Assembly: GCA_944470555.2 (NCBI GenBank)
Contig: OX104127.1
Location: forward strand, 111,752,741-111,816,740
DNA length: 64,000 bases
Direction of reading: 5' to 3'
From: Heterobilharzia americana
Lineage: Eukaryota > Platyhelminthes > Trematoda > Strigeidida > Schistosomatidae
The notes below the pieces were generated by a model. That model was given only the letters and a program-made list of their open reading frames with translations. It was not told the DNA's origin and searched no databases. A program made the translations under genes and the position numbers. Below, one piece after another: positions 20,721 through 32,250 of the stretch (position 1 is its first letter; each line of letters starts with the position of its first letter).

Positions 20721-21690
20721 ATTTAAACGCCATATTCTTATCGCCTATTATTCACAATAACAAGTCATAATATCTATATTGATCTATATTTGTTGAAATT
20801 ATGAGTGAAGCTTATCATTTTTTAGTGGCACGAATATTGATAAACCTAACAGCCACTTTAAAACATGTTCTCATTCAGACATTTTTCTGCACCAAGATGA
20901 GAGAATGAACATTTTTATAGAGATAAAATCTAATAATGTTACTTCGTGATGTGAGTCGCATATTGTTATAAGTTTTGACTTCCAAAGAAGTAAACATGAG
21001 AATAAAATCACTTTTAGTAGAATGAGATAAATTCCAATAAGCCTAGATTGTTTTACACGATTTATCATGGTAACTGGAAACATGTGATGTTTTTTAAAAA
21101 AGTCTCTTATAAACTCGAAGAAGGAGACATCATGTGCAGTGTTTTCAGGGTCCGGTTTTTTCATAGTTATATTTCTCAGAATCTTATCCCTGAATAATGA
21201 AATAGTATAGCAGTGCCTAACAAAGGGAAAACTTTTCACATCCTCGATCCAGAGGGAAAATTAGTTAATTTAGTAAGATGAGTATGTCTTTACTGATGCT
21301 AGGTGTAATCCAACAACTAACTGAATTCTGTTTACACCACCATCTCTGATTGTTATACTGCTACGAAAATTTTCATGACATATTAATCAGACTAATAATT
21401 TTTTTACCAATTCACGTTCAAATTAAGGATATCCGCCATTGTATGTGCTTGAAACAGCCGTCATAGGGAGGTCAAAAAACAGAATTCCTTCACTGATTTT
21501 GTTTTAAACTCGATTTGACACGTTATGTAAAGGATAATTTGATGTTTTCTTTTAGTGATTAACAAACTCTGAGCAATTATTTGCACCTGTATCAAATGGT
21601 TTGGGTTTTTAGTTTCGTAAATTATTTACAGCAGGTTATCTGCTACTAGTTTACAAAAACATAAGTTGAACTGGCAAGACGAAGTGGTAT
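20720..21690. other. No gene recognised
   Basis: AT-rich. The 122-codon open stretch on the minus strand (20871-21239) has no motif I know and lies in ordinary background sequence; I leave it uncalled. Confidence 0.45.
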
Positions 21691-21695
21691 TAATT

Positions 21696-22125
21696 ACTAA
21701 ATGACATCAGCTATAGAACCATTAGAGACCTTGGACCACTGAACAGCTGTTTCGTTATAACATAGGAGTCCTCAATAGTGCTCACCGATGACTCCGCCAG
21801 GGTTCAAACCCAGGACCTAGTGCGAAATCTTGAATTGTTGGGAAAAGCAGATCAGAAATGAAGAAGAGTATTCAGTACTAGCATTGAATGGCAGTAGCGC
21901 TACAGTACAGATTGAGAGAAGTAGAAAAATGTGGATCAGTGGTAAAGTGCTCACCTTGAAACCTGAAGATCCTGAGTTCCATCACTGGTGGGGTGTTGAG
22001 TGCCTACTGTTGAGGAGTCTCATACTAAGATGTAACACCTACTCAGCGCTCCCAGGTTTCGAACAGTTTTCCACTTGGTGATAGTTCATAATGAATACCA
22101 CTCTGAAATCAATAAATCTTCACAA
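21696..22125. mobile_element. SM-alpha-like type B inverted dimer, old copy
   Basis: Left part (21703-21822, minus) has the tail, the degraded ribozyme and a B-box remnant; right part (21930-22125, plus) has an A-box-like TGGATCAGTGG, then GTTGAGGAGTCTCATACTAAG, then CTCCCAGGTTT and the terminal block shared with 15320-15350. The two halves point away from each other, with their tails outward. Both ribozyme cores are damaged (TTGAGGA on both sides, stem II changed). Confidence 0.6.
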
Positions 22126-25100
22126 ACTGTCAAACCGATTAAATTGAATTCTTATCTAGAGATAGCGGTGATACTTAAAATCTTGTTTTCAAAAATAAAA
22201 CTTAACAGAAGCCTATATACTTCTCAAAAGTACTAGACTTATTTCAAAAGGGAATTTTCCATGAAAATAGATTTTACGAAGCACTGTAATCTATTGATGC
22301 AACAAGATTTGCTATTCAAAACCATGTAAACATGACTGGTTATTGATTGAATTCGATTCAGGTAAATCAAATCTGATTGTTATTAACCTATGTAACATAC
22401 ATTTCCTCATTCAAATTACGTCTGTCAATGGCAATCTTATTCAGAAGCCTCTATCACCAATTCAGAATATTGAGAAAGGGATTATTTATAATCAGATCAT
22501 CATTATTATTTGGTAAAAATACGTTTCGAATAAAAGTTTATGCATAAAGTTTGTCAAACTAATTCCAAATTGAATTTATTTTACTTAGTTTCTCTATATA
22601 CTGTCAGTTTTATGTTACCTACTTTTGATAACCAAAATAATTTCTTATACAATTTATAAAAGATTCTGTACTCAATTTGAACTTAATTCAGTGTTGGAAA
22701 TATCCATACTCTATAAAATCTTTTGGAGGAAACGATTTTTAATCGGTAACTCTTCACCTAGATGACTAAATATAACTTGTAGAGTTTATAGTTGCACTCC
22801 TTCCCGGTGAATGCAAATTTGTAGACTCAGTCATAGTTACAAGAAAGATTTCACTTTTAGTTGTTTAGCGAACAACAGGTAGTACATAGTCAGAGGAGAA
22901 AGGTCAAAAGGATTGTTCAGATTTACAGTTCTTAAGCATAAGAACCAATTTCCTGAACTCAAAACTTTTTCTTGAAGTTTTACAGGTAATAACTACATCT
23001 AGGAAGTTGAATTGAGCATCACTTCTGGTCATAAAATATAAATATCTAACTGAAGGTATGATTTTTATCATTACCGAAATGCTACACTACTTACATTGGG
23101 TTTTCTTGGATGAATGCCTGTGTGAACAAATTTTCTACAGATACTGACGCAGAATGGTGGAAAGAGGGATGGCAGTAACAAGCGTCAGGTTTCCATTTCG
23201 AAAAACTCAACTGCATAAAGGTTAATATAACTACTATGAATTTCATAAGTCCTGAATTTCATCTTAGGTAGGCTTATATTTGTATCTTCATATGAGCTTT
23301 AATAAGAAATCTGCAGCTTACAGTTGATGAAAGTCATTAAGATTCCAACAGATACTAGAATTTATTCATCTCTCTCTCTCTAGTTTATTCCATTGAATAA
23401 GTCATTTGTGAATGTAGTCATAATCTTCAGATTATTCATTCAAATTATCGTTTGCTTTTAAAGTAAATATTTGTCATTATTTTAAACTAAGTTGAACTTA
23501 TTTTTCACAATTTAACCAATATTTGCTACCATTTCGAAAAGACTAGGAAGAGACAATGGCATTTTCAATTTGAATGCGTTACACACTTGTTTCCAGTATT
23601 ATCTATCAGTTAACCATGAAAAAGGCGTAAAATAGATTTCCCCTCCCTATCAATTATTTTCGTCATTCTATGTATTCAAGGTTGAAAATAACACTTTTAG
23701 TTTACATTTTATGTGATATTTTGCCATAAATGTAACGCTATCTTCCTTAATATGTGGCATTTAGAAAATTCAGCTTAAAAATTTTATTTTTTGACGAAGA
23801 AATGTAAACAACATTGATACATGTAGGTTGTTAAGTAACATATTATTAGAAGGAGTTAATAGTGTTTAATAGAACAGATTTATTTGCTTCTAAATAAAAA
23901 CGATTGGTTCTATGCAAGTATGTTATATTTTATATATTTCAGTGCTATCATATTGTTAGAATTTTAACAGTTTTTCATTTGAGAGTAATTTTAAGCCTGT
24001 TAGTTTATACATACAAGCATTCACTAGCTCAAACATTTCAATGTGCGGCTCAGTATGCTCAACTTAACGTCATATTTGTTGGGTCATAAGCTTATTTTTC
24101 ATCCTCCAGTTTTTAGTAACTTCTGGCATAAGTCAGTCACTAAACTATATCACAATAATCACCTACAACGTTTGCTTTAGATTCATGTTCAGCATCCACG
24201 TGGTCGAGTACAACAGATCTCCAAAATAATGAAACCGAGGACTGATGAGTTCACGTAATCAAGTGATTAAAATTTCAAAATCAGACATTAAAACTCAGAG
24301 TATAGGAAGTGATTTTTGGACGAATACTAAATGGCCAATCTTCCCTTTTACTGAGCAGTAATACTCGCAGGTTGTAAGTAATTTCCAGCGGATGAAACAC
24401 TGATGTGGATATGTGGGTTGCTTCCATCAGGGTAATTCAAAATGTATTCCACATACCCCTATTTGAAATAAGAGTCCTAGGTCGTCATTCCACCAAGGTA
24501 TCATGGCATCAAATAAAAAGGTGGAAACAGGAAGTTTCGTATATGAAACTCATATCAATGGATGTTGGGATTAGACGAACATTATTGGTCCAGATAATCA
24601 TTAATAACGAACAACAAAACTGAGCTCATAAACCTACCGAACGTCTACCCAGAAACTAAGCATTATGACCATTTATGTCTAAGCAGCGAATGTGCGCTAT
24701 TCAGCCGATTTCTTATAAGACTTTCTGAATTAATTTATCCCTGCATAAAAACCATTGTTCTAGATATGTTCTATGATATGTTCTGCGAACATATCATAGA
24801 AATTAATGGTCAACGCTTATTGGGAAGTGAAGTTAAGGGATGTAAAAATTATCGTTTCATTCAATAAATAACAGGTCATCTGCATACCGTTTTCTCTGGA
24901 AACATGGAGCGAAAGTTTTGTTTCCCAATTTTCCGTCTATTAAGTTCACTGGATTCAAAGAAAACACAAAGTGTTCCACAAAGAAGTACTTTCTGAGTTT
25001 ATTGTATATTTTATCCAGTCAAATGGCATTCCACGTATTCTTAAATTTTTCCATACCAATGTTCATAAAACTGTGTATTATACTTTACATGACCGTATCA

Positions 25101-25590
25101 TGAGTATATTATCAGTCGACAGCGAGATTTACCTCAAGTTGGAAATGTGAGACCAAGTAGTTCTAAACTCACCTATTTACCTATAGCAAAACTGAATGGG
25201 AATAGTGGTCCTAGATATAAATGGAAAACACCATTGCCAAAACTCAAACCTCATAAGAAACTCCGGTTAATCATTGTTTCCATAAAGTTATCATCCTCAA
25301 AACATTTCCATACTAAGTAGATTTTGAACAAACATATGTATTCTTTTCGCCTCTTTGACTTGCATAAAAGTATACCTTTACAATAATTAGTAGTTATTAC
25401 AGACAAAGTTAACTGTTCTTGCTTTTATCTTGTATTCTTCATACTTGTAGGTTTGCTTACAGTACACAAACATGAATTCAAACCATTCACACTACATAAG
25501 AGCCTGACAGATTTAACAGCTTACACAAACTGATACTATCAAAGTAACAAAACCTTCAGAACAACTATTCATTAAATCTATGTAGATATT
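22126..25590. other. No gene recognised
   Basis: About 3.5 kb of AT-rich sequence with no repeat family or coding signal I can name. A short (TC)n run lies at about 23371-23382. 24405-24623 has a 72-codon open frame of somewhat higher complexity without a recognisable motif. 24764-24802 contains an AACATATCATAGA-type inverted repeat (hairpin) of unknown meaning. Confidence 0.5.
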
Positions 25591-25599
25591 AGAGAAATA

Positions 25600-25745
25600 G
25601 TGGAGAATATTTGTAGCTCAGGTAGATGATCTTGGTTATGTTGTGTTCTCTGAGCTGGGTTGTTTAATCGTGAAGCTTTCATCGTCCTTCTAGACGATAT
25701 CTTCAGCACTAACTTCTGTACAAAGTGAGCTGTCAATATTTCTCC
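25600..25745 (+). repeat. Repeat family X, single arm
   Basis: Contains TGTTGTGTTCTCTGAGCTGG, then TTTAATCGTGAAGCTTTC and a CTTCTAGACGATATCTTCAG block. The same string occurs at 36050-36130, inverted at 36320-36410, and at 63810-63925. Here only one arm is seen. The family is not identified. Confidence 0.6.
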
Positions 25746-26632
25746 GTGAGTGATTTAGTAGCCTGCCTTGATGAAGTGGTCTATTTCCTAATGTCCTAGT
25801 GGATGTTACTAAAGAAAGACGAAAATCAATCATTAACATCAGGAAAGTAACATAAATCACTTAGTTTTGTAATAGGCTTAACTTTCGAAATACGAAACAA
25901 GTGAAAATTTTCTCTTCAAAATGAAAAGATAAAGGTATTTTTGCGTGATTAAAATAAACTGTCGGTTAGCTTATGTGTAGATTTAATAAGTAGCACTTAT
26001 GTCGAGTTCTTAGCTATTTCACTTTGAAATGTATTTATTGAATTGACCGTTGAAATGAAAGGTGAGAAGTAAGGCAGCTTGTTGAACTTACACACATTTG
26101 GGAACAAGCGCTTTCAGAATACTTCCGAACCCATGGGAGAAAACGATTTAGTATTCTGGAGATTAAAGACAGATTTATAACCAGTGTCAATAATTCCGAG
26201 GGTTTGATTATCAATCTGCACCAGTTGGGTATCCTACGAGATGTATTGTGCGCGTGTATGTATATGTGTGTGTATCTACTGCAGATTACGCGTTTCACAA
26301 AAAAATCAGTCAAATTGGGAATCTGACTTCTGATATAGTCTAGGCTATGGAAAATAATGCAGCCGGAGGTGCAAATGCATTTCCACTCATCTATTCCAAA
26401 GACATACTACTCAACATTGTTTCGTCTTTTTCTGAGCTCCGCATTGATACACTATCTGTTCAATGTCTAAATGTTTAAAAAATTTGACTAGGTGGCTCCT
26501 GTTATCTGCTAATCAAAAGAGTTATCGAATATCAGTAACACATAAAAAACAATGAGTTCATTTTTTCTGGGCAAAGATAAAGCAGTGAACTTCAATAAGC
26601 ATCTAGGTCAATATCCGTAAACAGTCTAGTAT
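25746..26632. other. No gene recognised
   Basis: AT-rich. 26035-26313 (minus, 92 codons) is open and of higher complexity but has no motif I recognise. Confidence 0.45.
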
Positions 26633-27061
26633 GTATTTTTGAGATGAATGGAGATTTTTAATTTACAAGTAGTATTCATCATGGACTGACATCAGTTGGG
26701 GAAGCATTGGAAATCTGGGAGCACTGGACAGCCGTCTCGTCCTAGTATGGGACTCCTCAGCAGTATGCACCCACCACCCAGCTAGGGGTTGAACTCAGGA
26801 CCCTCAGGTTTCACGGCGAACGCGTTAACCATTCAGCCACTAAGTCGGTTTCCAGCGGTTCACAATTTCCAACTTCTGTCAATTCACGACATAGCGTGAC
26901 TGTCACCCAAGGTCTTCAGTTAGCATCCACTTCACTTCCGACTGGTTGACCCCACAGGTCAGCTGTCTAGTGCTCCCAGATTTCCAATTGTTCCCCAACT
27001 GATGTCAGTCCATGACGAATACTACTTCTAAATCAAAAATCTCCATTCATCTCAAAAATAC
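26633..27061 (-). mobile_element. SM-alpha-like type B repeat with full-length inverted ends
   Basis: Ends match over about 100 bp: the left begins GTATTTTTGAGATGAATGG (26633) and the right ends with its reverse complement (27061). Inside, on the minus strand, are the family head, A box (TGGCTGAATGG), B box (GGTTGAACCCC is close to GTTCAACCCC), and a ribozyme region at 26725-26775 with GAA changed to GAG. It is highly similar to 4839-5245, which has lost the outermost left end. Confidence 0.75.
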
Positions 27062-27124
27062 GTTACTCCATAGTGCTCATTAACGATTTGCTTCCAGATG
27101 GATGTCAGGAAGTTCTAATGAGAA

Positions 27125-27225
27125 GCGGTGACCTGTGGGGTCAACCAGTTGGAAGTGAAGTGGATGTTAACTAAAGACCTTGAGTGACAGTCGCGCTATG
27201 TCGTGAATTGACAGAAGTTGGAAAG
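27125..27225 (+). repeat. Detached head of the SM-alpha-like type B repeat
   Basis: CCTGTGGGGTCAACCAGTTGG through GACAGTCGCGC to TTGACAGAAGTTGGAAAG is the reverse complement of 26870-26960 inside the neighbouring repeat. A partial unit lying in the opposite orientation, about 65 bp beyond that repeat's right end. Confidence 0.7.
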
Positions 27226-28878
27226 TCTAGTATATGATAGCATAACTGTGAGCAGCGTGAATGCAACTCGAAATATGATGTTTATGAGACAGTATGTTGA
27301 CGTGAATAAAATAAGCTTAACATACAAGAGCAAACAAAAAAAAATGTATCCCCAGCGAAATAAGACCACATCACTAATGTGATGAATGGTATAAGCAACT
27401 GATAAACTTTTTTCTGAACACAAAATGAAAATTATGAACTTCAGGATTAAAATTTAACCTGATAGAAGTGAATAAGTTGAACATTGTTTAAGTGGATTAC
27501 AAATATAAAACTCACATACGAATATGAAATACAAGTGGTAAACTACCATTTTTAGACTGTTTAGTTAAAGGTAATGGATTTACTCTAAACCAACACATTA
27601 AGATCGATACCTTGATTTCAGTTCAGTACATCTACTCAGTGCTAAACCTTCACTTGCTCGAAACCTATTCAGGAGGGTCACGAAGGTCATCACGAATGAA
27701 AATGAGACAAACGTAAGTATGAAACAATCGATGTGTTGCATTCCCATAACCACCTTGAGAAAATCATTCAAAATATCAAAAATCATGGGAATAAAACTCC
27801 AAGTGGAAAATCAAATGGTAAGTTTTGAATCAATACAGTAGTTCTCCCCTCCTACCAGGGCAACAGTGAAGAGTTAAAAAGGAATTTTCGGAAAACAGAA
27901 TTACAGCCTTCTACAAGACAACCAACACTCCCAGGAATTCTTTAGTTCACGCGAAAGAATTGCTTTTACTTCTACACAAAGTTGTCTACGGATTAGGCTA
28001 TGTCGATTTTGATGCTTGTCATATTGTGGAATCATCCTACGAAATCTTCATTTATGCTAAAGAACGAACAAGTTAAATAAAGCGACCTCCATATAACCCT
28101 GTAGAATGGAAAACCATGAAAATTAAATGGGGAATTACTGTCAGCATCATCTATCACTGTCACAAAATTGACACTGAAAGTAAAAATTATCCATGGAGTA
28201 TTTTCAAACTACAAAGAAACACAAATATCTGAGGCATTTGACATTATGTTGAATCATAACGTACTCAACAAAAAGGAAAGGTTAACTATCTAACCAACTT
28301 GGACAGTATATCCGAAATATGTTCCATACAGTAATGGTAACGAAAGTACATATGCACACAAACAAACTGAATTTCTCATCCACAGTACTTTTCACACAGC
28401 TTCACACCCATTCACATGTGCACACACATTTATATCTTCATCTTGAACTCACAGACTGAAAACTGATAACGGTAACACTTATTCGCAAATTATTATCATG
28501 TATGAACAACATAATCTGGTTTGCATGCATTTGCAATTTAAGGTTTCAAGCGGCTGATGAGTATCTGTGAAATAAAATGATGTCATTAAATAGGCCACAT
28601 AAAGCACACACTTTCCAAACATATCTGTGATAAGTCCACTGCATATTTTTCGATGGGAGAATGTAAATCACTCAACAGTTCAGTTCCTCAACTCTGGACG
28701 TGTAGCTCCTCCAGAGTCCTCTTTCAGTGTCATTTACAGTCATAGGGAACAGTTCGAAAGGACAATTGTGAACAGCAGAAACTCTGGCGATTCACCGATT
28801 CAGGCCTGATAGCTGGATGCAGAAGAAGTATGTTCAGTCTCTTACCCTACCACAGTTTTAATATTTCTGCAATTTTTT
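27226..28878. other. No gene recognised
   Basis: AT-rich. 28627-28809 (plus, 60 codons) has more balanced composition (HREQFERT, SRNSGDS) but no known domain and no clear splice context. Confidence 0.45.
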
Positions 28879-28890
28879 GATTTCATTATA
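28879..28890. repeat. Target-site duplication, left copy
   Basis: GATTTCATTATA, repeated exactly at 29216-29227. Its length and perfection support insertion by a target-primed mechanism. Confidence 0.8.
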
Positions 28891-28979
28891 TTTTGAGGGG
28901 GTTGTGGAGATTTGGAAATATTTCAAGTTGTTATTCATCGAAGACTGACATCAGTTGGAGGAACAAAGGAAACCTGGGA

Positions 28980-29025
28980 GCACTGGACAGCTGTTTCGTC
29001 CTAGTATGGGACTCCTCAGCAGTGC
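28980..29025 (-). ncRNA. Intact hammerhead ribozyme, left arm
   Basis: Exact mirror of the right-arm ribozyme on the minus strand: CTGAGGA is the complement of 29013-29019, stem II and stem III are identical, and the cleavage-site C is opposite 28986. The two ribozymes are transcribed from opposite strands; on either transcript the other arm is present as its antisense and could form a 133-bp duplex competing with ribozyme folding. Confidence 0.85.
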
Positions 29026-29110
29026 GCACCCACGACCCCACCAGCAGGGATCGAACCCGCGACCTTCAGGTTCCGCGACCAGCGATCCCTGCTGGTGGGG
29101 TCGTGGGTGC

Positions 29111-29156
29111 GCACTGCTGAGGAGTCCCATACTAGGACGAAACAGCTGTCCAGTGC
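29111..29156 (+). ncRNA. Intact hammerhead ribozyme, right arm
   Basis: Stem I GCACTG (29111-29116) pairs with CAGTGC (29151-29156). Core CTGAGGA 29117-29123. Stem II GTCC (29124-29127) with GGAC (29135-29138), loop CATACTA. Core GAA 29139-29141. Stem III ACAG/CTGT (29142-29149) without a loop, as in the short-stem-III SM-alpha ribozymes. Cleavage is predicted after C at 29150 (triplet TGTC). All invariant residues are present. The absence of a stem III loop suggests it may work better as a dimer, which is known for this ribozyme class. Confidence 0.85.
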
Positions 29157-29215
29157 TCCCAGGTTTCCTTTGTTCCTCCAACTGATGTCAGTCTTCGATG
29201 AATAACAACTTGAAA

Positions 29216-29227
29216 GATTTCATTATA
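29216..29227. repeat. Target-site duplication, right copy
   Basis: Second copy of GATTTCATTATA directly abutting the outer end of the right arm. Confidence 0.8.
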
Positions 29228-29655
29228 ATTAGTTGGTACAGTATTATCATCTTCAATATAACCCTTGCTTCTTTCTTCGCCTTCTTCATATCTATCAAGT
29301 GAAGACTCAGTTTTCGCATTTCACATCTTCCAATGATATTTAATTGTTTCCGGTGTTATTTCATTTGATCTTCCTAATAATCGCAACGTTTAACAAACTA
29401 CTTCCAATTTACTCCAATTAACTTGTCTCATTCATATTACCTAATCCTTTGATTGTTTATTAACTCTATCATATATTCACCCTTTTTAATCTATATGCAC
29501 CTTATAAACGATTAAAAAATCTTACATAAACCCTTTTGTTATCGTTCAACCTTTATGTCACCAACTAGTAACATTATAATCATAACCACCATTATTACTG
29601 TTTCAACCCCCCATTATTCAAGTTAGATCCTCCTCACGGATTACAGTCTTTAAAT

Positions 29656-29692
<37 letters not shown>

Positions 29693-30581
29693 GAATGTAC
29701 AGCTTGAGAATAAATTCGTTGAAAAGAGTCCTCTTCGCTGAATATCTTCTTTTTGACATCACAATGGGAATTATGAACGTATTGAATTTTCACCTTGTAT
29801 AACTCCTTGCCTTTCTCATTATTTTCACTGTCCAAAAAACTACTGCGCAACTCATCCTTGATTTTATTTTTTTGGAAATTAAACCCTATTGTTCAATAAT
29901 AAACTGTTGTGTGTTTGATATACATTTGAATATGATTCTACAGCTCTAGAAAATGATAACATCGAAAAAGAAATTTTGTTCCCTCTTTTATCTCTTCTCT
30001 TCTTTATGACTGGATGAGCATGCTTCGTCATCTGATGTCATTCAATTCTGTAACCTTTTTTATTCTTGGTCTGCTTTAAATGTAATTAAAATTGTAATTA
30101 ACGACGCCTAATTCGGAGAAAATACAAAACAGAAGGAGAAAGCAACATATTATGAATAAGGTGTGATGACGGATGATTTAGCCTGTGATGAGCATGAAAA
30201 TTGGCACCATATTAACTTTAGTGGTAGAAGTAACTTCTTTCGAAAACAAACCATGAACTTTCAAGTGTGGATTTCTAGATACCAAGCAGTATATTAAGTT
30301 TGGAAGAAAATTAAAGGCATAATTAAAATTACATTGAATATTCCCATTTAGATATTTAGAAAAAGACTGATTGAGCGAAGAAATATATTTCTTTTCAATT
30401 AGGTCCTCATCTTGGGCTCTATACTAATATATAGGTTTACAATTTAATCAAATTACCAATCATGTGGTGACGTTTCAGAAATAATGGTGTAAATAATCAA
30501 TAGAGTTACTAAAATTGGAAGTATAAATATTGATAGAAACAAGAAGGAGAAGAGGTGTACAAAGTAAACCTAGAAGTTACA
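29228..30581. other. No gene; (TA)n at about 29660-29691
   Basis: AT-rich background with a TA microsatellite of about 16 units. Below 30582 the sequence is presumably the PLE 3' flank, but no terminal motif like that at 14273 is visible. Confidence 0.5.
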
Positions 30582-31310
30582 TCATGTCGACGGCCACGGT
30601 AATGAAAGTGATTGAACAAACTTCGTTTGGATACAAAGGCTAGGTTTGCGAAGGTGGATTGCGACCGCCTCTGCTATATGAAGTAACCGAGTGCGTAATC
30701 CATGAGGTAAATTAATTGGAATCTGATGGATGATTTTGAAGGCTTTTCCAGTAACCACTTGATATCCTGTATCAACTAAATGTGCAAGTATGGAGCTCTT
30801 TATGGTTCTAATTTGTCCCTTGTTCAACCATGGTGGGTGGTGCTCAGAAATTTGACGATGGAACTGCCTCATTGTATGCCCAATGTAACTCGCTCCACAG
30901 GAGCAGTTGAATTGATAAATGCACACAGAAGTGGCAGAATCAGGCGGTTTATGTTTATTTCTTGCACCTAGAATCGGGCGGTTGCAGAAGGCGGGACATA
31001 GTTTAGCGGCTGGGAATGCTTTATGCAAGGCTCTTTTTATGCGTTGTGTATTAATCTTGCTGGCAATATCACTCTTAAATTTCAGCTTCAAGAAGATTTG
31101 CTTTTTAGGAGCTGTTGGTACTGTTATCTTAACCCTCGCAATATTCATGTGCTTACTTACAAACTTGTCTGGGTAGCCATTCCTACTATGCAGGTCATGG
31201 ATGGTGGCGCACTCTTCCTTTATAGCATCCTCTGAGCAAATAGCTGATGCACGGTATGCTAAGCATTTCACTAGGTTCCTTTTGTAAGACAAGCTTTAGC
31301 AGTTAGAAAC
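30582..31310 (-). pseudogene. Penelope-like element C-terminal ORF with GIY-YIG endonuclease
   Basis: A 236-codon uninterrupted frame (31292-30582), 5'-truncated in the post-RT block (LSYKRNLVKCLAYRA). Residues 21-110 are the connector (NGYPDKFVSKHMN, VTVPTAPKK-like, IKRALHKAFPAAKLCP). The GIY-YIG domain begins at about residue 123: IYQF for GIY, Cys130 and Cys132, YIG at 136-138, then R-x5-EH around 145-151. A later block has EAVAIHLRKPSLC (208-220) with the conserved Glu. In PLEs this domain nicks target DNA. The RT domain is absent, so it is not autonomous, but this piece is strikingly well preserved. The frame's first codon is not ATG in context; it is a continuation, not a true start. 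Confidence 0.85.
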
Positions 31311-32129
31311 TCCACAAGTGAGTTTTGGCACTTATTGCTGTCCAGCGTTTACCACACCGCGGCATAAACTACTTTTCACGGAAGTCATGGTCAGTGTTTT
31401 GTTTTACAATCATCAGTCAGCATTAAAATTTCAGACAAAGCGTTCACTTAAAGTAGATGACCATCTCCAGTAAGTAGTGGTTGCAAATGAAAGCTATTAA
31501 AAGTGAGTCCTTGAAATTATACATCTTTATCTACGGCCTAGGTAGATTTATCTGATTCCGGTCAACTATTACAAAACTGTGATGAGGACATCGTTATCAT
31601 AAATGTATTTCTGTACATTAAATTTATGTTTGCCAAGTAATTCTTGTTAAATTTCAGGAGGTTATATTCAGCAGCACTTCTTTGATTAAAATAAGAACAA
31701 AACCTTAACATATGAAATGAATTTTCTGCCTCATTTAATCTACACCAAAGTTAGAGTAAAACAAACATGTTTACTTTTAAGGACGTGAAGTTTGCAAGTA
31801 GTAAGAAATTTTCGTTTTCTGAAATATTCGACATGATTTCAGCGGACAGGCTAACTTTAAATCCGGAGTGAATGTAAGAAGTTGAGAAAAGTTTCCATAG
31901 CAGGATAGTTCCAGCCAGTCGTGGTGAACTGGAACTACAAGATCTGATAGGGTCATCATATCTCAGCGTAAGTTTAGAATGGAATTAAATTCCCACTCAA
32001 ACCGAAATTTGTAATTCTGAGTAGGTTATTCAAAGTATAACACCGAAACTAGCGATTCCTTAACAGTCAGTTACTGAAGACTAAGCCTCGACATATTTTT
32101 TCTGTTCTAGAAATGAACTAAATTTATAC
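31311..32129. other. No gene recognised
   Basis: AT-rich; no RT motif of the PLE is found on the upstream (higher-coordinate) side, confirming truncation at about 31310. Confidence 0.5.
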
Positions 32130-32250
32130 ATCTTTCTAGATGGTAGCTCGTAGTGGGATCTAGGATGTGCGTTTCGTCGTAGTTGAAGTTCATCAGCTGG
32201 AATTGCCTGAAACCCAGTAAGTGATGTTGGATACTAAACGAAATTATCCA
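32130..32250 (-). mobile_element. SM-alpha-like type A remnant
   Basis: Minus-strand ribozyme region at 32208-32150: core CTGATGA and GAAAC are intact, but stem II (ACTTC with CGAC) no longer pairs and the cleavage triplet is ATC. The tRNA-like head is largely lost. Confidence 0.6.

Larger units (their letters stand above)
28891..29215. mobile_element. Palindromic SM-alpha-like element with two intact hammerheads
   Basis: Arms 28921-29053 and 29083-29215 are perfect reverse complements over 133 bp, with a 29-bp spacer (29054-29082). A further 30 bp (28891-28920) matches the outer end seen at 38013-38035. The whole is flanked by a perfect 12-bp direct repeat, GATTTCATTATA, at 28879-28890 and 29216-29227. 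Each arm carries the ribozyme and tail of the type B repeat. The B box survives only next to the spacer (GGGATCGAACCC), and there is no complete A box. There is no protein coding: the two 76-codon frames on opposite strands are mirror images created by the palindrome. Confidence 0.9.

Noticed and set aside
20871..21239. 122-codon minus-strand frame
   Set aside because: No motif or repeat relation, AT-biased residues; one such frame is expected by chance in 64 kb.
24764..24802. Short hairpin around AACATATCATAGA
   Set aside because: Isolated, short and AT-rich; no family or terminator context in a eukaryotic genome.
28951..29185. Two 76-codon frames with nearly the same protein on opposite strands
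   Set aside because: They are a by-product of the perfect palindrome; the text also includes the ribozyme sequence. Not genes.
28921..29215. The palindrome as a pure sequencing or assembly fold-back artefact
   Set aside because: Not fully excluded, but the 12-bp direct repeat outside both ends and the older inverted-dimer relatives argue for a real element.
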